From NCBI RefSeq assembly GCF_038442745.1, contig NZ_JARVCN010000383.1, forward strand, positions 1-25,298: a stretch of DNA of 25,298 bases, written 5' to 3'. Below are positions 7,284 to 15,797 of this stretch, piece after piece; the first letter of the stretch is position 1; each line of letters starts with the position of its first letter. Source of the stretch: Crocosphaera sp038442745 (GTDB lineage Bacteria > Cyanobacteriota > Cyanobacteriia > Cyanobacteriales > Microcystaceae). The notes beneath the pieces were generated by a model. The model made no database searches and had not been told where the DNA came from. It saw nothing but the letters and a program-made list of their open reading frames with translations. The position numbers and the translations under genes are program-made.

Positions 7284-7400
7284 TAGTTAATCAACCGTGC
7301 ATCCGACAAATCAGACTTGTGAGCTTAGGGTCAAAAACTGGTAAAATAAGTAAAAGTTATGCTAAAAACGTAGAATTTTAAACTTAATCTTTTTGAAAAT

Positions 7401-8276
7401 ATGCTGTCAGTTAATCAAAATCTTGGCCAACAAATCTCTAATAATGGTTTTGTTTTAATTCAAAATGTTCTCTCTAATCAAGAAATTAAACAACTTAGAA
7501 AAGTAGTTAAAGATCATTTTAAAAACAAAGGGGTTCTGACTAGTTATGGTTTAACTCAACCCAATGCTGCTGTAGCAGTTCCTCAGATTAGCCAACTATT
7601 TTATCATCCTAGAATCTTAGAATTGATGCGTCAATTATTAGGACAAGATGAAATTATGTTCACTAGTCATTGTGACGTTCACTCTCGTACTTTATCGGGT
7701 TGGCATAAAGATGATGGAATGACTGTGATGGAAGGAGGATATTTTGGTAAACCTACTTACGATCAGACAGACTGTCGTGTTTATAAAGTGGCTATTTATT
7801 TACAAAATCATGATAATAATAGGGGCGGTTTAACGGTTAGAAAAGGATCTCATCGATTTCCTGAACTGAATAAAGGAGAAGAAGTCTATCTTAAAACAAA
7901 ACCAGGAGATATTGTTGTGTTTGATGTCAGATTGACTCATACAGGTCAACAAAGTATTACTCCCTTTCCTTTTTTAAAAGAACCCAATAGGGTTTTGCAA
8001 AAAGCTTTCTCTAAAACTTTAAAAGTTTCCGACAAACAATCCAAACAATATCTTAAAAATTTCTACGATACTCTATTAACTGACAGATTATCTATTTTCT
8101 TCACCTATGGATTGTGTGATGAATATACTAAATCTTTTGCTGTTGCTAATATGAAACGCCAATTATGTCAAGATGAAAATACTAAAATCTTTTTATCCCC
8201 AGAACTCAGACAAGAATTTTTAAACAATAAAGTTGTCTTAGCAGAGGATTATTTTACAGAACTCAAGCAAAATTAA
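7401..8276 (+). CDS. Phytanoyl-CoA dioxygenase (PhyH) family protein
   Basis: A 291-residue Fe(II)/2-oxoglutarate-dependent oxygenase of the PhyH fold. The iron ligands appear as the HxD motif His102-Lys-Asp104 in SGWHKDDG and the distal His180 in VRLTHTGQ. KPGDIVVFDVRL just before the distal histidine is the typical strand. RGGLTVRKGSHR (141-152) matches the family's G-x-x-x-x-x-x-G-S-H block. The substrate cannot be inferred; relatives hydroxylate lipids, amino acids or natural products. There is no clear ribosome site. The last codons (KQN and stop) lie in a 16-base sequence that recurs at 25255-25270. An element with inverted ends begins 12 bp after the stop. Confidence 0.88.
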   Translation: MLSVNQNLGQQISNNGFVLIQNVLSNQEIKQLRKVVKDHFKNKGVLTSYGLTQPNAAVAVPQISQLFYHPRILELMRQLLGQDEIMFTSHCDVHSRTLSGWHKDDGMTVMEGGYFGKPTYDQTDCRVYKVAIYLQNHDNNRGGLTVRKGSHRFPELNKGEEVYLKTKPGDIVVFDVRLTHTGQQSITPFPFLKEPNRVLQKAFSKTLKVSDKQSKQYLKNFYDTLLTDRLSIFFTYGLCDEYTKSFAVANMKRQLCQDENTKIFLSPELRQEFLNNKVVLAEDYFTELKQN

Positions 8277-8288
8277 TTGTGTTGCTAA

Positions 8289-8534
8289 GTATACTCACAT
8301 CTTGCACCTTTGATAAAACCGGCTAGTTTGTAAGCGTTCAGCTATCAGCTATCAGCCATCAGTTGAAACATATCAATCTCTATCATCTGCTGTGAGTGAA
8401 ATTAAACATAAGCTTAACGCTTTCAGCTAAGAGATGAAAGCCGAACGCTGTGCGATAGCGCCGGAACGGAGTGAGGAACTGCTGATTGCTGACTAATTTA
8501 AGTTTTTATGTACTGATGCAAGATGTCAGTATAC
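8289..8534. mobile_element. 246-bp element with 20-bp terminal inverted repeats
   Basis: GTATACTCACATCTTGCACC at 8289-8308 is the reverse complement of GATGCAAGATGTCAGTATAC at 8515-8534 with 18 of 20 matches. The interior has no open reading frame but contains heptad repeats and an imperfect palindromic stretch (CGCTTTCAGC to GCGATAGCGCC). It resembles a non-autonomous MITE of the cyanobacterial type. No convincing target duplication is visible, so the exact limits are uncertain. Confidence 0.6.
8336..8363 (+). repeat. Heptameric tandem repeats (TATCAGC type)
   Basis: Four consecutive heptads, GTTCAGC TATCAGC TATCAGC CATCAGT, in phase. This is the STRR type common in cyanobacterial intergenic DNA. 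Confidence 0.75.
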
Positions 8535-8581
8535 ATAAAAAATCGGTTTGGTATTAGTTCAGTGATGACTCTCAAAAATAA

Positions 8582-8631
8582 AAAAATCCCCTTCTTATTA
8601 GCTCATTTTTGCTTTAAAGTAGGGGATTTTT
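8582..8631. terminator. Bidirectional intrinsic terminator
   Basis: AAAAATCCCCT at 8582-8592 pairs perfectly with AGGGGATTTTT at 8621-8631, an 11-bp stem with a 28-nt loop. The A- and T-rich outer parts supply the U tract in either direction. It lies between the convergent PhyH gene and putA, just 10 bp beyond the putA stop, and probably ends both transcripts. Confidence 0.8.
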
Positions 8632-8641
8632 GATCTGAAAA

Positions 8642-11614
8642 CTACTCGTTTCCTTCTATGGGTGCAAACCCTTGACGTTGAATATTCTCGCTAATATGAC
8701 GGGGTTCTAGGAACTGTAATAAGTAGTCTGGCCCCCCTGCTTTGGAACCCACACCGGACAACTTGAAACCTCCAAAGGGTTGACGGGAAACGATCGCCCC
8801 AGTAATGGTACGGTTAATGTATAAGTTACCCACTTCAAACTCTTGTTGGGCCCGTTCAATGTGTTCGGGACTGCGGGAATATAAACCTCCCGTCAAGGCG
8901 TAGTCGGTTCCGTTGGCGGCTGCTAAAGCTTCATCAAAGCTTTTTACTCGCATCACTGCAACCACCGGTCCAAATATCTCTTCTTGGGCGATGGTATGGT
9001 TGGGTAAGACATCCCCAAAAATAGTTGGCCCCACATAAAAACCGTTCTTGGGGGACTCCATTTGCAAGGCCAAGGTTGATTCTTGTTTGGCTATTTCTAT
9101 GTACTCCAAGATCCGTTTTTGTGCGGTTGCGTCGATGACGGGACCCACTTGGGTAGAGGGTTGGTCGGTTGGCCCCACATTCAAGGACTTGGTAGCTTCC
9201 ACAAAACGTTCTAAGAAAGCGTCGTAAACGGGGTCTAAAACGATGATACGGGAGGCTGCAGAGCATTTTTGACCCGTGTAGCCAAAGGCAGAATATACAG
9301 CCCCTGCTACGGCTTGATCTAAGTCAGCACTTTCATCGACGATAATAGCGTTTTTACCACCCATCTCTGCAATAACTCGTTTGAGATGTTTTTGTCCAGG
9401 TTGTAAAATGGCTGCATCGGCATAGATGCGACAACCTACTTCCCTCGACCCGGTAAAGGCGATCAAATGTACGTCAGGATGGTTGACCATATAGGCCCCC
9501 ACTTGAGATCCCTTCCCAGGAACCAGTTGAAACACTCCTTTGGGAATACCGGCATCTACTAATATTTCGGCAATTTTAGCTGCTATAACCGTAGATGTTT
9601 CTGCTGGCTTCAATAGGGTACAGTTTCCTGTTACTAAGGTGGCTACAGTCATTCCGGTAGCGATGGCAAAAGGGAAGTTCCAAGGGGAAATAACTAAGGC
9701 GATGCCTCTGGGTTGATAATTATAACGGTTGGTTTCTCCTGCTACATCGTAGCTATAACCCTTGTCTAACCGTTCCATTTCATCGGCATAGTAACGGCAA
9801 AAGTCGATGGCCTCGGATACTTCTGCGTCTGCTTGTTGCAATATTTTACCCACTTCTACACAGATCCAGGCGGAAAGTTCATGACGGCGTTCTTCCATCA
9901 AATCACCTGCTTTACGGAGTATTCTGGCTCTTTCTGCAGCAGGAGTTTTTTTCCACCCTTTAAAAGCTTCTTTAGCAGCGTTTAAAGCTTGTTCTGCCTG
10001 GGAAATGGATATTAAACCAATTTGTCCCACCACTTCGGAAGATTTGGAGGGGTTAAGGGAGTCGATAATCACGTCTGTTTGTACATATTCACCGTCAATT
10101 AGGGGTAAATAAGTTTTTCCCAGGCTATCTTTAACTTTGGCTAACGCTTGTTGCCCTTTTTCCCGTAATATTTCCCGAGAATAATCTGTGTCAGGAGCAT
10201 TGACAAATTCTTCTTTTTGTGCTTTTCGTTCTGTGCTTCCTGAAACCGTTGGCGGTGTGATCAATTCTTCGATGGGTCTTTCTTCTAAATTTTGGCGTAA
10301 GAAGGAACTATTAGCAGTATTTTCCAATAAACGACGTATTAAATAGGCCATTCCCGGTAATAAGTTACCGTAAGGGGCATAAACTCTCACTCGATGCCCT
10401 GTTTTAACTAACGCTTTGGCTAACTGATCCCCCATCCCATATAATACCTGCATCTCGAAGGCGCGAGAGGGGACGTTTAAGGTTTCAGCGATGGCGATCG
10501 CCCTTGCTTGCGATCGCACGTTATGGGAACCGATGGCAGCGTACAAATATTGATGATTTTCCAATAACAATTGGGTCATATCTTCGTAATTAACATCTGT
10601 AGCTGATTTTTGATTATAGACCGGTTGTGGCCAATGATTTTGCTCAGATTTAATTGTTTCTTGATCCCAGTATGCCCCTTTTACTAATCTAATAGTGATG
10701 GGAGTACCCCGTTGTTTTGCCCAAGCGATGAGATCGTGTAAGTCTTGTTTGGAGTCTCTTAAATATGCTTGTAAGGTAACACCAATGTCGCTACGGTTGC
10801 GAAATTCTTCTTCTAACAATAATTCTTTTAGTATAGATATGGTCAGGTCTTTGTAAACATACTGTTCCATATCGAAATGGATGGCAACCCCTAACTCTTG
10901 GGCGCGACGGAGTAAAATACGAATGCGATCGCAGACTTTTTCTTTACTTCCTTGGGGATCAATGGGATCAAACTGGGAATAAAAAGCGGTTAATTTGACC
11001 GATACTTGAACCTTAGATAAGTTTTCATTGCCTGCTGTGTCTATTTGCCCTACATTTGACCATTTTTTCGACTCTGCAGCCAATTTTTCCATCAAATTGA
11101 GGTAACTATCCAAGTAAGCTTTGGCTTCACTTTCAGTGATAACTGCTTCCCCTAATAAGTCAATGGTGAAACCCATTTTCTCTTTTCTGAGGCGTTCGAC
11201 GGTTTTAATGACTTGGGGGATTGTTTCGCCAGAAATATACTTAAATGCTAAAGTTTCCACCCCTTTACTAATAGTTTCGGCGGCAATCTTTGCTGGAAGG
11301 GAATTATAATCAGTAAAGTTAAGAATACCTTTTAATGCGCCGGGTAATTCTACGGACTTATCCCCTAAGTATTGTTGCAGATGATGGGCTATTTCTGCAT
11401 TACTTTGTAGTGCAGGTAATGTGTCGATAAAATGGAATAATTGTACCCGTAAACCAGGATTAGCCATAGCAAAGTCTAGGAGTTTATCATCCCAACGCAT
11501 TTGGTCGCCTATCTTAGACCATAATGAGCGTTTTTCACGGGTTTGGGCGATTAATTCTTTAGCTATTTCCTGGGTTCGTTGTTCATAAGTTTTAGCATCA
11601 AGTTGTACTACCAA
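8642..11614 (-). CDS. putA: Bifunctional proline dehydrogenase / L-glutamate-gamma-semialdehyde dehydrogenase
   Basis: A 990-residue two-domain enzyme that oxidises proline to pyrroline-5-carboxylate (FAD) and then to glutamate (NAD). The proline dehydrogenase barrel covers roughly residues 70-450, with the conserved RLVKGAYWDQE and an RSQARAIAIAE stretch. The aldehyde dehydrogenase half (about 510-970) has WNFPFAIATG, the general base Glu750 in AEMGGKN, the nucleophile Cys784 in GYTGQKCSAAS, and EEIFGPV. There is no N-terminal ribbon-helix-helix domain, so this is the short, non-repressor PutA type of about 1000 residues. The start is TTG 11614: an in-frame TAA lies just upstream and no earlier codon is possible. 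GGAG is about 11-13 nt upstream. It is monocistronic, followed by a strong terminator. Confidence 0.95.
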   Translation of the reverse strand: MVVQLDAKTYEQRTQEIAKELIAQTREKRSLWSKIGDQMRWDDKLLDFAMANPGLRVQLFHFIDTLPALQSNAEIAHHLQQYLGDKSVELPGALKGILNFTDYNSLPAKIAAETISKGVETLAFKYISGETIPQVIKTVERLRKEKMGFTIDLLGEAVITESEAKAYLDSYLNLMEKLAAESKKWSNVGQIDTAGNENLSKVQVSVKLTAFYSQFDPIDPQGSKEKVCDRIRILLRRAQELGVAIHFDMEQYVYKDLTISILKELLLEEEFRNRSDIGVTLQAYLRDSKQDLHDLIAWAKQRGTPITIRLVKGAYWDQETIKSEQNHWPQPVYNQKSATDVNYEDMTQLLLENHQYLYAAIGSHNVRSQARAIAIAETLNVPSRAFEMQVLYGMGDQLAKALVKTGHRVRVYAPYGNLLPGMAYLIRRLLENTANSSFLRQNLEERPIEELITPPTVSGSTERKAQKEEFVNAPDTDYSREILREKGQQALAKVKDSLGKTYLPLIDGEYVQTDVIIDSLNPSKSSEVVGQIGLISISQAEQALNAAKEAFKGWKKTPAAERARILRKAGDLMEERRHELSAWICVEVGKILQQADAEVSEAIDFCRYYADEMERLDKGYSYDVAGETNRYNYQPRGIALVISPWNFPFAIATGMTVATLVTGNCTLLKPAETSTVIAAKIAEILVDAGIPKGVFQLVPGKGSQVGAYMVNHPDVHLIAFTGSREVGCRIYADAAILQPGQKHLKRVIAEMGGKNAIIVDESADLDQAVAGAVYSAFGYTGQKCSAASRIIVLDPVYDAFLERFVEATKSLNVGPTDQPSTQVGPVIDATAQKRILEYIEIAKQESTLALQMESPKNGFYVGPTIFGDVLPNHTIAQEEIFGPVVAVMRVKSFDEALAAANGTDYALTGGLYSRSPEHIERAQQEFEVGNLYINRTITGAIVSRQPFGGFKLSGVGSKAGGPDYLLQFLEPRHISENIQRQGFAPIEGNE

Positions 11615-11785
11615 AATTTAATACTCTCCTATTTATCATAATGTGTGAGGCGTTGGGGAATTTTTAAGCGCAATGTTGAGTAAAAGTCTCTAAATTCTAC
11701 TTTACTTACTTAATTTTACCTTAAGATTGTCCCGTGATATATATATGGTTACAGTGAAGGGTTTAATCTTATTAAGACTAAAATT

Positions 11786-14002
11786 CTAATTATAATTTTG
11801 TTGTGATTTAAATTTATTACCACAAATTGGACAATCATATAACCATGAATTTTTTTCAGGCTCAGATTTTTGATGAAAGCTATCTTTAAATTTAACTAAA
11901 GGATGCTCACCTTGACTTCCTTGACAATGAGTTATTACCCAAAACTCATGACAATTTTCACAAGAATAACATCTCCCTGCACTTTGACTGTAAAGTTTTT
12001 CTATCCCTTGATGTCCACAGGAAGGACATAAAGATTCAAAAGAGCAATGATAGTGTAAAATTAGTCTTAAAATTCTTTTAATTTGTATTTCTGAGGTGTC
12101 ATCTGGTCGTAAAAAAATAGCCCCATATTTATGTCCGCAATATCCTTTCGCATCTGTTTCAACATCAGATATTAATTGATAAATTTTATCTCTCGAACCT
12201 TTGATATCATTATTATTGAGAATATGTTTCTTGATTTTTGAAAGTTTCTTGAAAGGTTTTTCCCCCCAGTAGTCAATTTTTTGATCAGGATGAAGTAAAA
12301 AACTAGCTTTTGATTGAAGTAATGAATAGTAACTATCTCTTGCTGTTCCTAAAACATCATCTATAAAATAGCTAATATCCCAATCACTATAATTTTTATA
12401 TTTTGCATCAAAACAAAATTGTTTAATTGGTTGATTATTTTCTAATAACTGGATACGAATATCTGGCTTTTTATAGTTAGATAGTGAGTAGTAACTATCA
12501 GTGTCATACCAAAAAACAAGGCGATAATTATTATTATGACCAAATTCTAAAATATATTTCACATTTCTAGGTATTTCTACTTCATTTTTATTTATTTTTA
12601 TCTTATCAAACAAAAAAGTATTATTTATTGGTCTCATATTAGCATAAACGATGAATGCTGTATAAACTTTAATAAAACACCAAATTTCATAAAGCTCATT
12701 AGTTGTTTTTATTCTTCCTTCATAAGTATTTTGTAAAAGATACAAAACTTTCCCAATAGGTTTTAAAACACCTCCTAAAGAGTTAGAAAATTTTGAAAAA
12801 ATACTTCCATATCCTGAAGATCCTTGTAAACGAGATGAAAATCTAGGAAGTTTTTGAGGAGTTTTAATACTTTGTAAAAATTTAGATTTCCTTGCTTTTT
12901 TTGACCAAGCGATACAACCTTTTAATTGCTCAATCAGCTTATTGACTTCTACTTTTCTATCTAAACGTGATTGATTGATTTTTTCAATATTAGCACGTTC
13001 ATTTCTTTTATATTTATTAAATTGTTTTATTTTTTCTTTATTTAATTCAGTATTTTTTATTCTTTCTTCAGTAGATCCAGTCTTTTTTTCTTCAATATTT
13101 AGATTAATGCTATTGATTAGCATTAAATCAATTTCTTCAAAATTTAATATTTCTAAACTATCTCCTAAGAGCGATGATAGTTCTATTAAATAAATATCTA
13201 GTAAATAACAAATAAACTCATTTTCAATACAATTATTAGACTCAATATTATTAAACCCTAATATCATTTTTTTATGAGGTTCTAACTTAGCTTTAATTAG
13301 AGCTTTTGGTGATTGACGAATTTTATCAATCCTGATGTGGTTAATTTCTTTAATTACAGTTTTTAACGATCTTTTTTCGAGGAGAGTCCAATGATTTTTA
13401 ACAACTTGGTATAATTCTAATAATTCTGTTGCTCTCATTATTAAACCATTTCCAGGATACCATTGTTTCCCCATTCCTTCTATCCCAAATTTTTCACTTT
13501 CTCCTACTTCCATAGAATAGTGAGTACAGCTTACAGCAGAAAGAGCTAATTGACCAATTTCTTTGATCATTTGATTCAATTCTTTTTCTGTCAAATTACC
13601 GGGACTAATAACTAAAATTTGTTCATAAATAGTATTACCATTATCAACAAGAACTGCTTTAATATATCCAGAACCTGTTATTCTTTTCTTTTCATCTTCT
13701 ATTTCATTTTTTTTGTTTATAAACTCTTGCCATGATATTTGTCTTTGTCTTTTCCGTTGATACAAATCATCTATTTGTCTCTTAAAATTGGTAAGTTGCC
13801 ACTCGTTAAATGTTCCTGGAACTCTTTCTAATTCAAACTGTGGACTACTTTCAAGATAAACTTTTCCCTGATCATTTCCCTTGACTCTAACTCTCCAAAA
13901 TTCCTTATATTGCTTAGTATATTGAAGTCCATCTTCATCATAAGGTAAAACCTCACCTGTTTTAGCATTAATAAACTCTAAACTTGATAATAATAAATTC
14001 AT
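11786..14002 (-). CDS. DUF2357/McrC-like PD-(D/E)XK nuclease with zinc ribbons
   Basis: A 738-residue protein, much larger than E. coli McrC (about 350). The N-terminal half resembles DUF2357 regions of McrC-like proteins, including FWRVRVKGNDQGKVYLES and the ELERVPGTFNEW stretch. Residues about 310-360 are highly charged and probably helical. The nuclease motif is Pro513-Asp514 followed by Asp532-Ala-Lys534 (PDIRIQLLEN, then FDAKYKNY), a canonical PD-(D/E)XK site. The C terminus adds cysteine pairs at 659/662, 678/681 (plus 684) and 724/727, suggesting two zinc ribbons. The start ATG lies 3 bp after the stop of the McrB-like gene, so translation is coupled. The expected role is the nuclease partner of that ATPase in a modified-DNA or RNA restriction system acting on phage. 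Family known, exact target inferred. Codon use is very AT-rich. Confidence 0.82.
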   Translation of the reverse strand: MNLLLSSLEFINAKTGEVLPYDEDGLQYTKQYKEFWRVRVKGNDQGKVYLESSPQFELERVPGTFNEWQLTNFKRQIDDLYQRKRQRQISWQEFINKKNEIEDEKKRITGSGYIKAVLVDNGNTIYEQILVISPGNLTEKELNQMIKEIGQLALSAVSCTHYSMEVGESEKFGIEGMGKQWYPGNGLIMRATELLELYQVVKNHWTLLEKRSLKTVIKEINHIRIDKIRQSPKALIKAKLEPHKKMILGFNNIESNNCIENEFICYLLDIYLIELSSLLGDSLEILNFEEIDLMLINSINLNIEEKKTGSTEERIKNTELNKEKIKQFNKYKRNERANIEKINQSRLDRKVEVNKLIEQLKGCIAWSKKARKSKFLQSIKTPQKLPRFSSRLQGSSGYGSIFSKFSNSLGGVLKPIGKVLYLLQNTYEGRIKTTNELYEIWCFIKVYTAFIVYANMRPINNTFLFDKIKINKNEVEIPRNVKYILEFGHNNNYRLVFWYDTDSYYSLSNYKKPDIRIQLLENNQPIKQFCFDAKYKNYSDWDISYFIDDVLGTARDSYYSLLQSKASFLLHPDQKIDYWGEKPFKKLSKIKKHILNNNDIKGSRDKIYQLISDVETDAKGYCGHKYGAIFLRPDDTSEIQIKRILRLILHYHCSFESLCPSCGHQGIEKLYSQSAGRCYSCENCHEFWVITHCQGSQGEHPLVKFKDSFHQKSEPEKNSWLYDCPICGNKFKSQQNYN

Positions 14003-14005
14003 CTA

Positions 14006-15766
14006 TTACCCCCAATAACTAACTAGCTGAATTTGTTGGTTTTCTGGCTCTGATTGTTTTTGAAGATTATCCAAAATATTTCCTAAATCATACTCTTCAT
14101 ATTCCTCAAGTTTTTGTAACCATTCCTGAAATTGCTCATTTTTTTCATTTTCTTTAAAAAAGTAAATTCTAGGCAAAATTTTAGTAAAGATAAAGTATCC
14201 AAAACATTCATTTTCTTGTAATCCTAATAACTTTCCAACAGCATTAAATATTCTATAGTCTTCTAAAACTCTATAACTTAAAGGTCTTCCTAATTGAGAT
14301 TCACAGAAGTATAATTTATTCCATTCAACTATAGTATTCCAATTTTGAGAAACTTCTTGTTCTTCCAAGATTGTATTTTTATATTCTTTAATCTTCTTAA
14401 TGATAGATTTAGTAGAAATAGATGGATAATCTTGATTACTTGACTTTGTTTTTCCATCAAAGTTGATCTCCAAATTTGCAGGTGGATAAGTGATAATAAA
14501 AGAACGATCTATTAATTTTGGACTTAAATCATAAGTTGTTTCATCAGAGTTGAGAGTGCCTAATAAGACTAAGTTATTGGGAATTGAAAATTTATAGCTA
14601 GGATAATTTTTCAATAGATTTTGAATTACTTTTAATCTTTGCTGACTTTTGAAATCTGTTGTTTCATGAAGATATAAACATTCTTGTTTGATACTTTCCC
14701 AAATTTCTCTAGAGTATAACATAAGTCCATCCTCTTTATTTTGTTGAGAATATTCTAACTGTGACAACACATCAGAAGCATAGTTTTCTATTTTTGCTAA
14801 GTTCAACTCATCTAAACAAACTAAATGTAATCTATTTTGATTGTTCCTCGCTTCATTAAGTGCGGTTAAAAAAGGTGCAGGACGAAAAATCTCTTGTAAC
14901 GGGTCATAAAATCCTAATAAATCAGAAGGATCTAACCATGCTGGACGTACTGGTATAATATTAGATTTACCCCCTAGAATGGTCGCTGAATGCTTAATAA
15001 TGCTTGTTTTTCCGACACCAACTGTTCCATTCAGTAAAACTAAACGACCTAAATATAAAGCACTAAAAATTGAAATTAAGTAACTTTTAGCAATTTGTTG
15101 GGTTACATATAAACCATTATTTTGTAAGTTATTAGTCCATTCTTGAGCAAAATTTTCAGGTAAATCAGATAACTGACTTTGATTGTTTTGTTGATTTTCT
15201 TCAGATGTTCCCAAAAGAATTCCATAAGGTTCTAATTGTTGAGCCATATTTTTCAATCGATGTTCATTTTTTTGATTCTCTTCATAATGTTCACGTACGA
15301 TTTCTTCTTCTATTTTTAAGTCTTCTAAACGTTGGTTAATTTCAAGACTTCGTTCCTCAATTTCAATACTTTTTTGCTTAATTTCTTGCTCTAGTTTATT
15401 TTTGATCGTATTTTTAAAAGTAGATAATAAATTTTGTGCATTTTCTTCAGTAATATTTTGAATATTTATTGCGTTTTTACGCTTATGAATTTCCCACTGA
15501 GACTTATCCCACTGAAAAGAAACATAATTATCATTACTAATTTCTTGATCATTTATATCTCTTGGTGATTCTCCGAGATAACAAAAAAGGCTATCTATAA
15601 GTTCACCTTCAGAAGTAAACCAGTCTTGATTTAATGGTTTAATAAAACATATATAGTTACCATTTTTATCTGTTCTTACATGATTAACTATACCCGCTAA
15701 TTGTGTTACTGGGAGAATAGGGATAGCATAGTCAAGGATCTTTAGCACATCATTATTGTCTAGCAT
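14006..15766 (-). CDS. McrB-like AAA+ ATPase with OB-like N terminus and coiled coil
   Basis: A 586-residue AAA+ protein of the McrB/dynein-like clade. Walker A is GTVGVGKT (residues 247-254, Lys253) and Walker B is LVCLDELN (Asp319-Glu320). The sensor/arginine region is GTLNSDETTYDLSPKLIDRS (Asn406, Arg421), the form seen in McrB-like ATPases paired with DUF2357 nucleases. The E. coli McrB MNTADRS signature is not kept, so GTP specificity is uncertain. Residues 1-110 look like an OB-fold/cold-shock-like domain: GIVNHVRTDKNGNYICFIKP, then YVSFQWDK and RKNAINIQNI, resembling a cold-shock domain's last strands. Residues about 120-180 are a charged coiled coil. The layout resembles CnuB of CoCoNuT-type McrBC systems. 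It precedes the nuclease gene by 3 bp and follows the Uma2 gene by 31 bp. Confidence 0.83.
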   Translation of the reverse strand: MLDNNDVLKILDYAIPILPVTQLAGIVNHVRTDKNGNYICFIKPLNQDWFTSEGELIDSLFCYLGESPRDINDQEISNDNYVSFQWDKSQWEIHKRKNAINIQNITEENAQNLLSTFKNTIKNKLEQEIKQKSIEIEERSLEINQRLEDLKIEEEIVREHYEENQKNEHRLKNMAQQLEPYGILLGTSEENQQNNQSQLSDLPENFAQEWTNNLQNNGLYVTQQIAKSYLISIFSALYLGRLVLLNGTVGVGKTSIIKHSATILGGKSNIIPVRPAWLDPSDLLGFYDPLQEIFRPAPFLTALNEARNNQNRLHLVCLDELNLAKIENYASDVLSQLEYSQQNKEDGLMLYSREIWESIKQECLYLHETTDFKSQQRLKVIQNLLKNYPSYKFSIPNNLVLLGTLNSDETTYDLSPKLIDRSFIITYPPANLEINFDGKTKSSNQDYPSISTKSIIKKIKEYKNTILEEQEVSQNWNTIVEWNKLYFCESQLGRPLSYRVLEDYRIFNAVGKLLGLQENECFGYFIFTKILPRIYFFKENEKNEQFQEWLQKLEEYEEYDLGNILDNLQKQSEPENQQIQLVSYWG

Positions 15767-15797
15767 TTAACTACTGATTTTTTTCTAGAATTTTCCT

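Larger units (their letters stand above)
8277..8641. other. 365-bp convergent gap: repeat element plus terminator
   Basis: This stretch between the PhyH and PutA genes contains no gene. It is filled by an element with inverted ends (8289-8534), heptameric repeats inside it (8336-8363), and a bidirectional terminator (8582-8631). Confidence 0.7.

Noticed and set aside
8934..9266. 110-codon minus-strand ORF within putA
   Set aside because: Alternate-frame shadow inside the aldehyde dehydrogenase domain.
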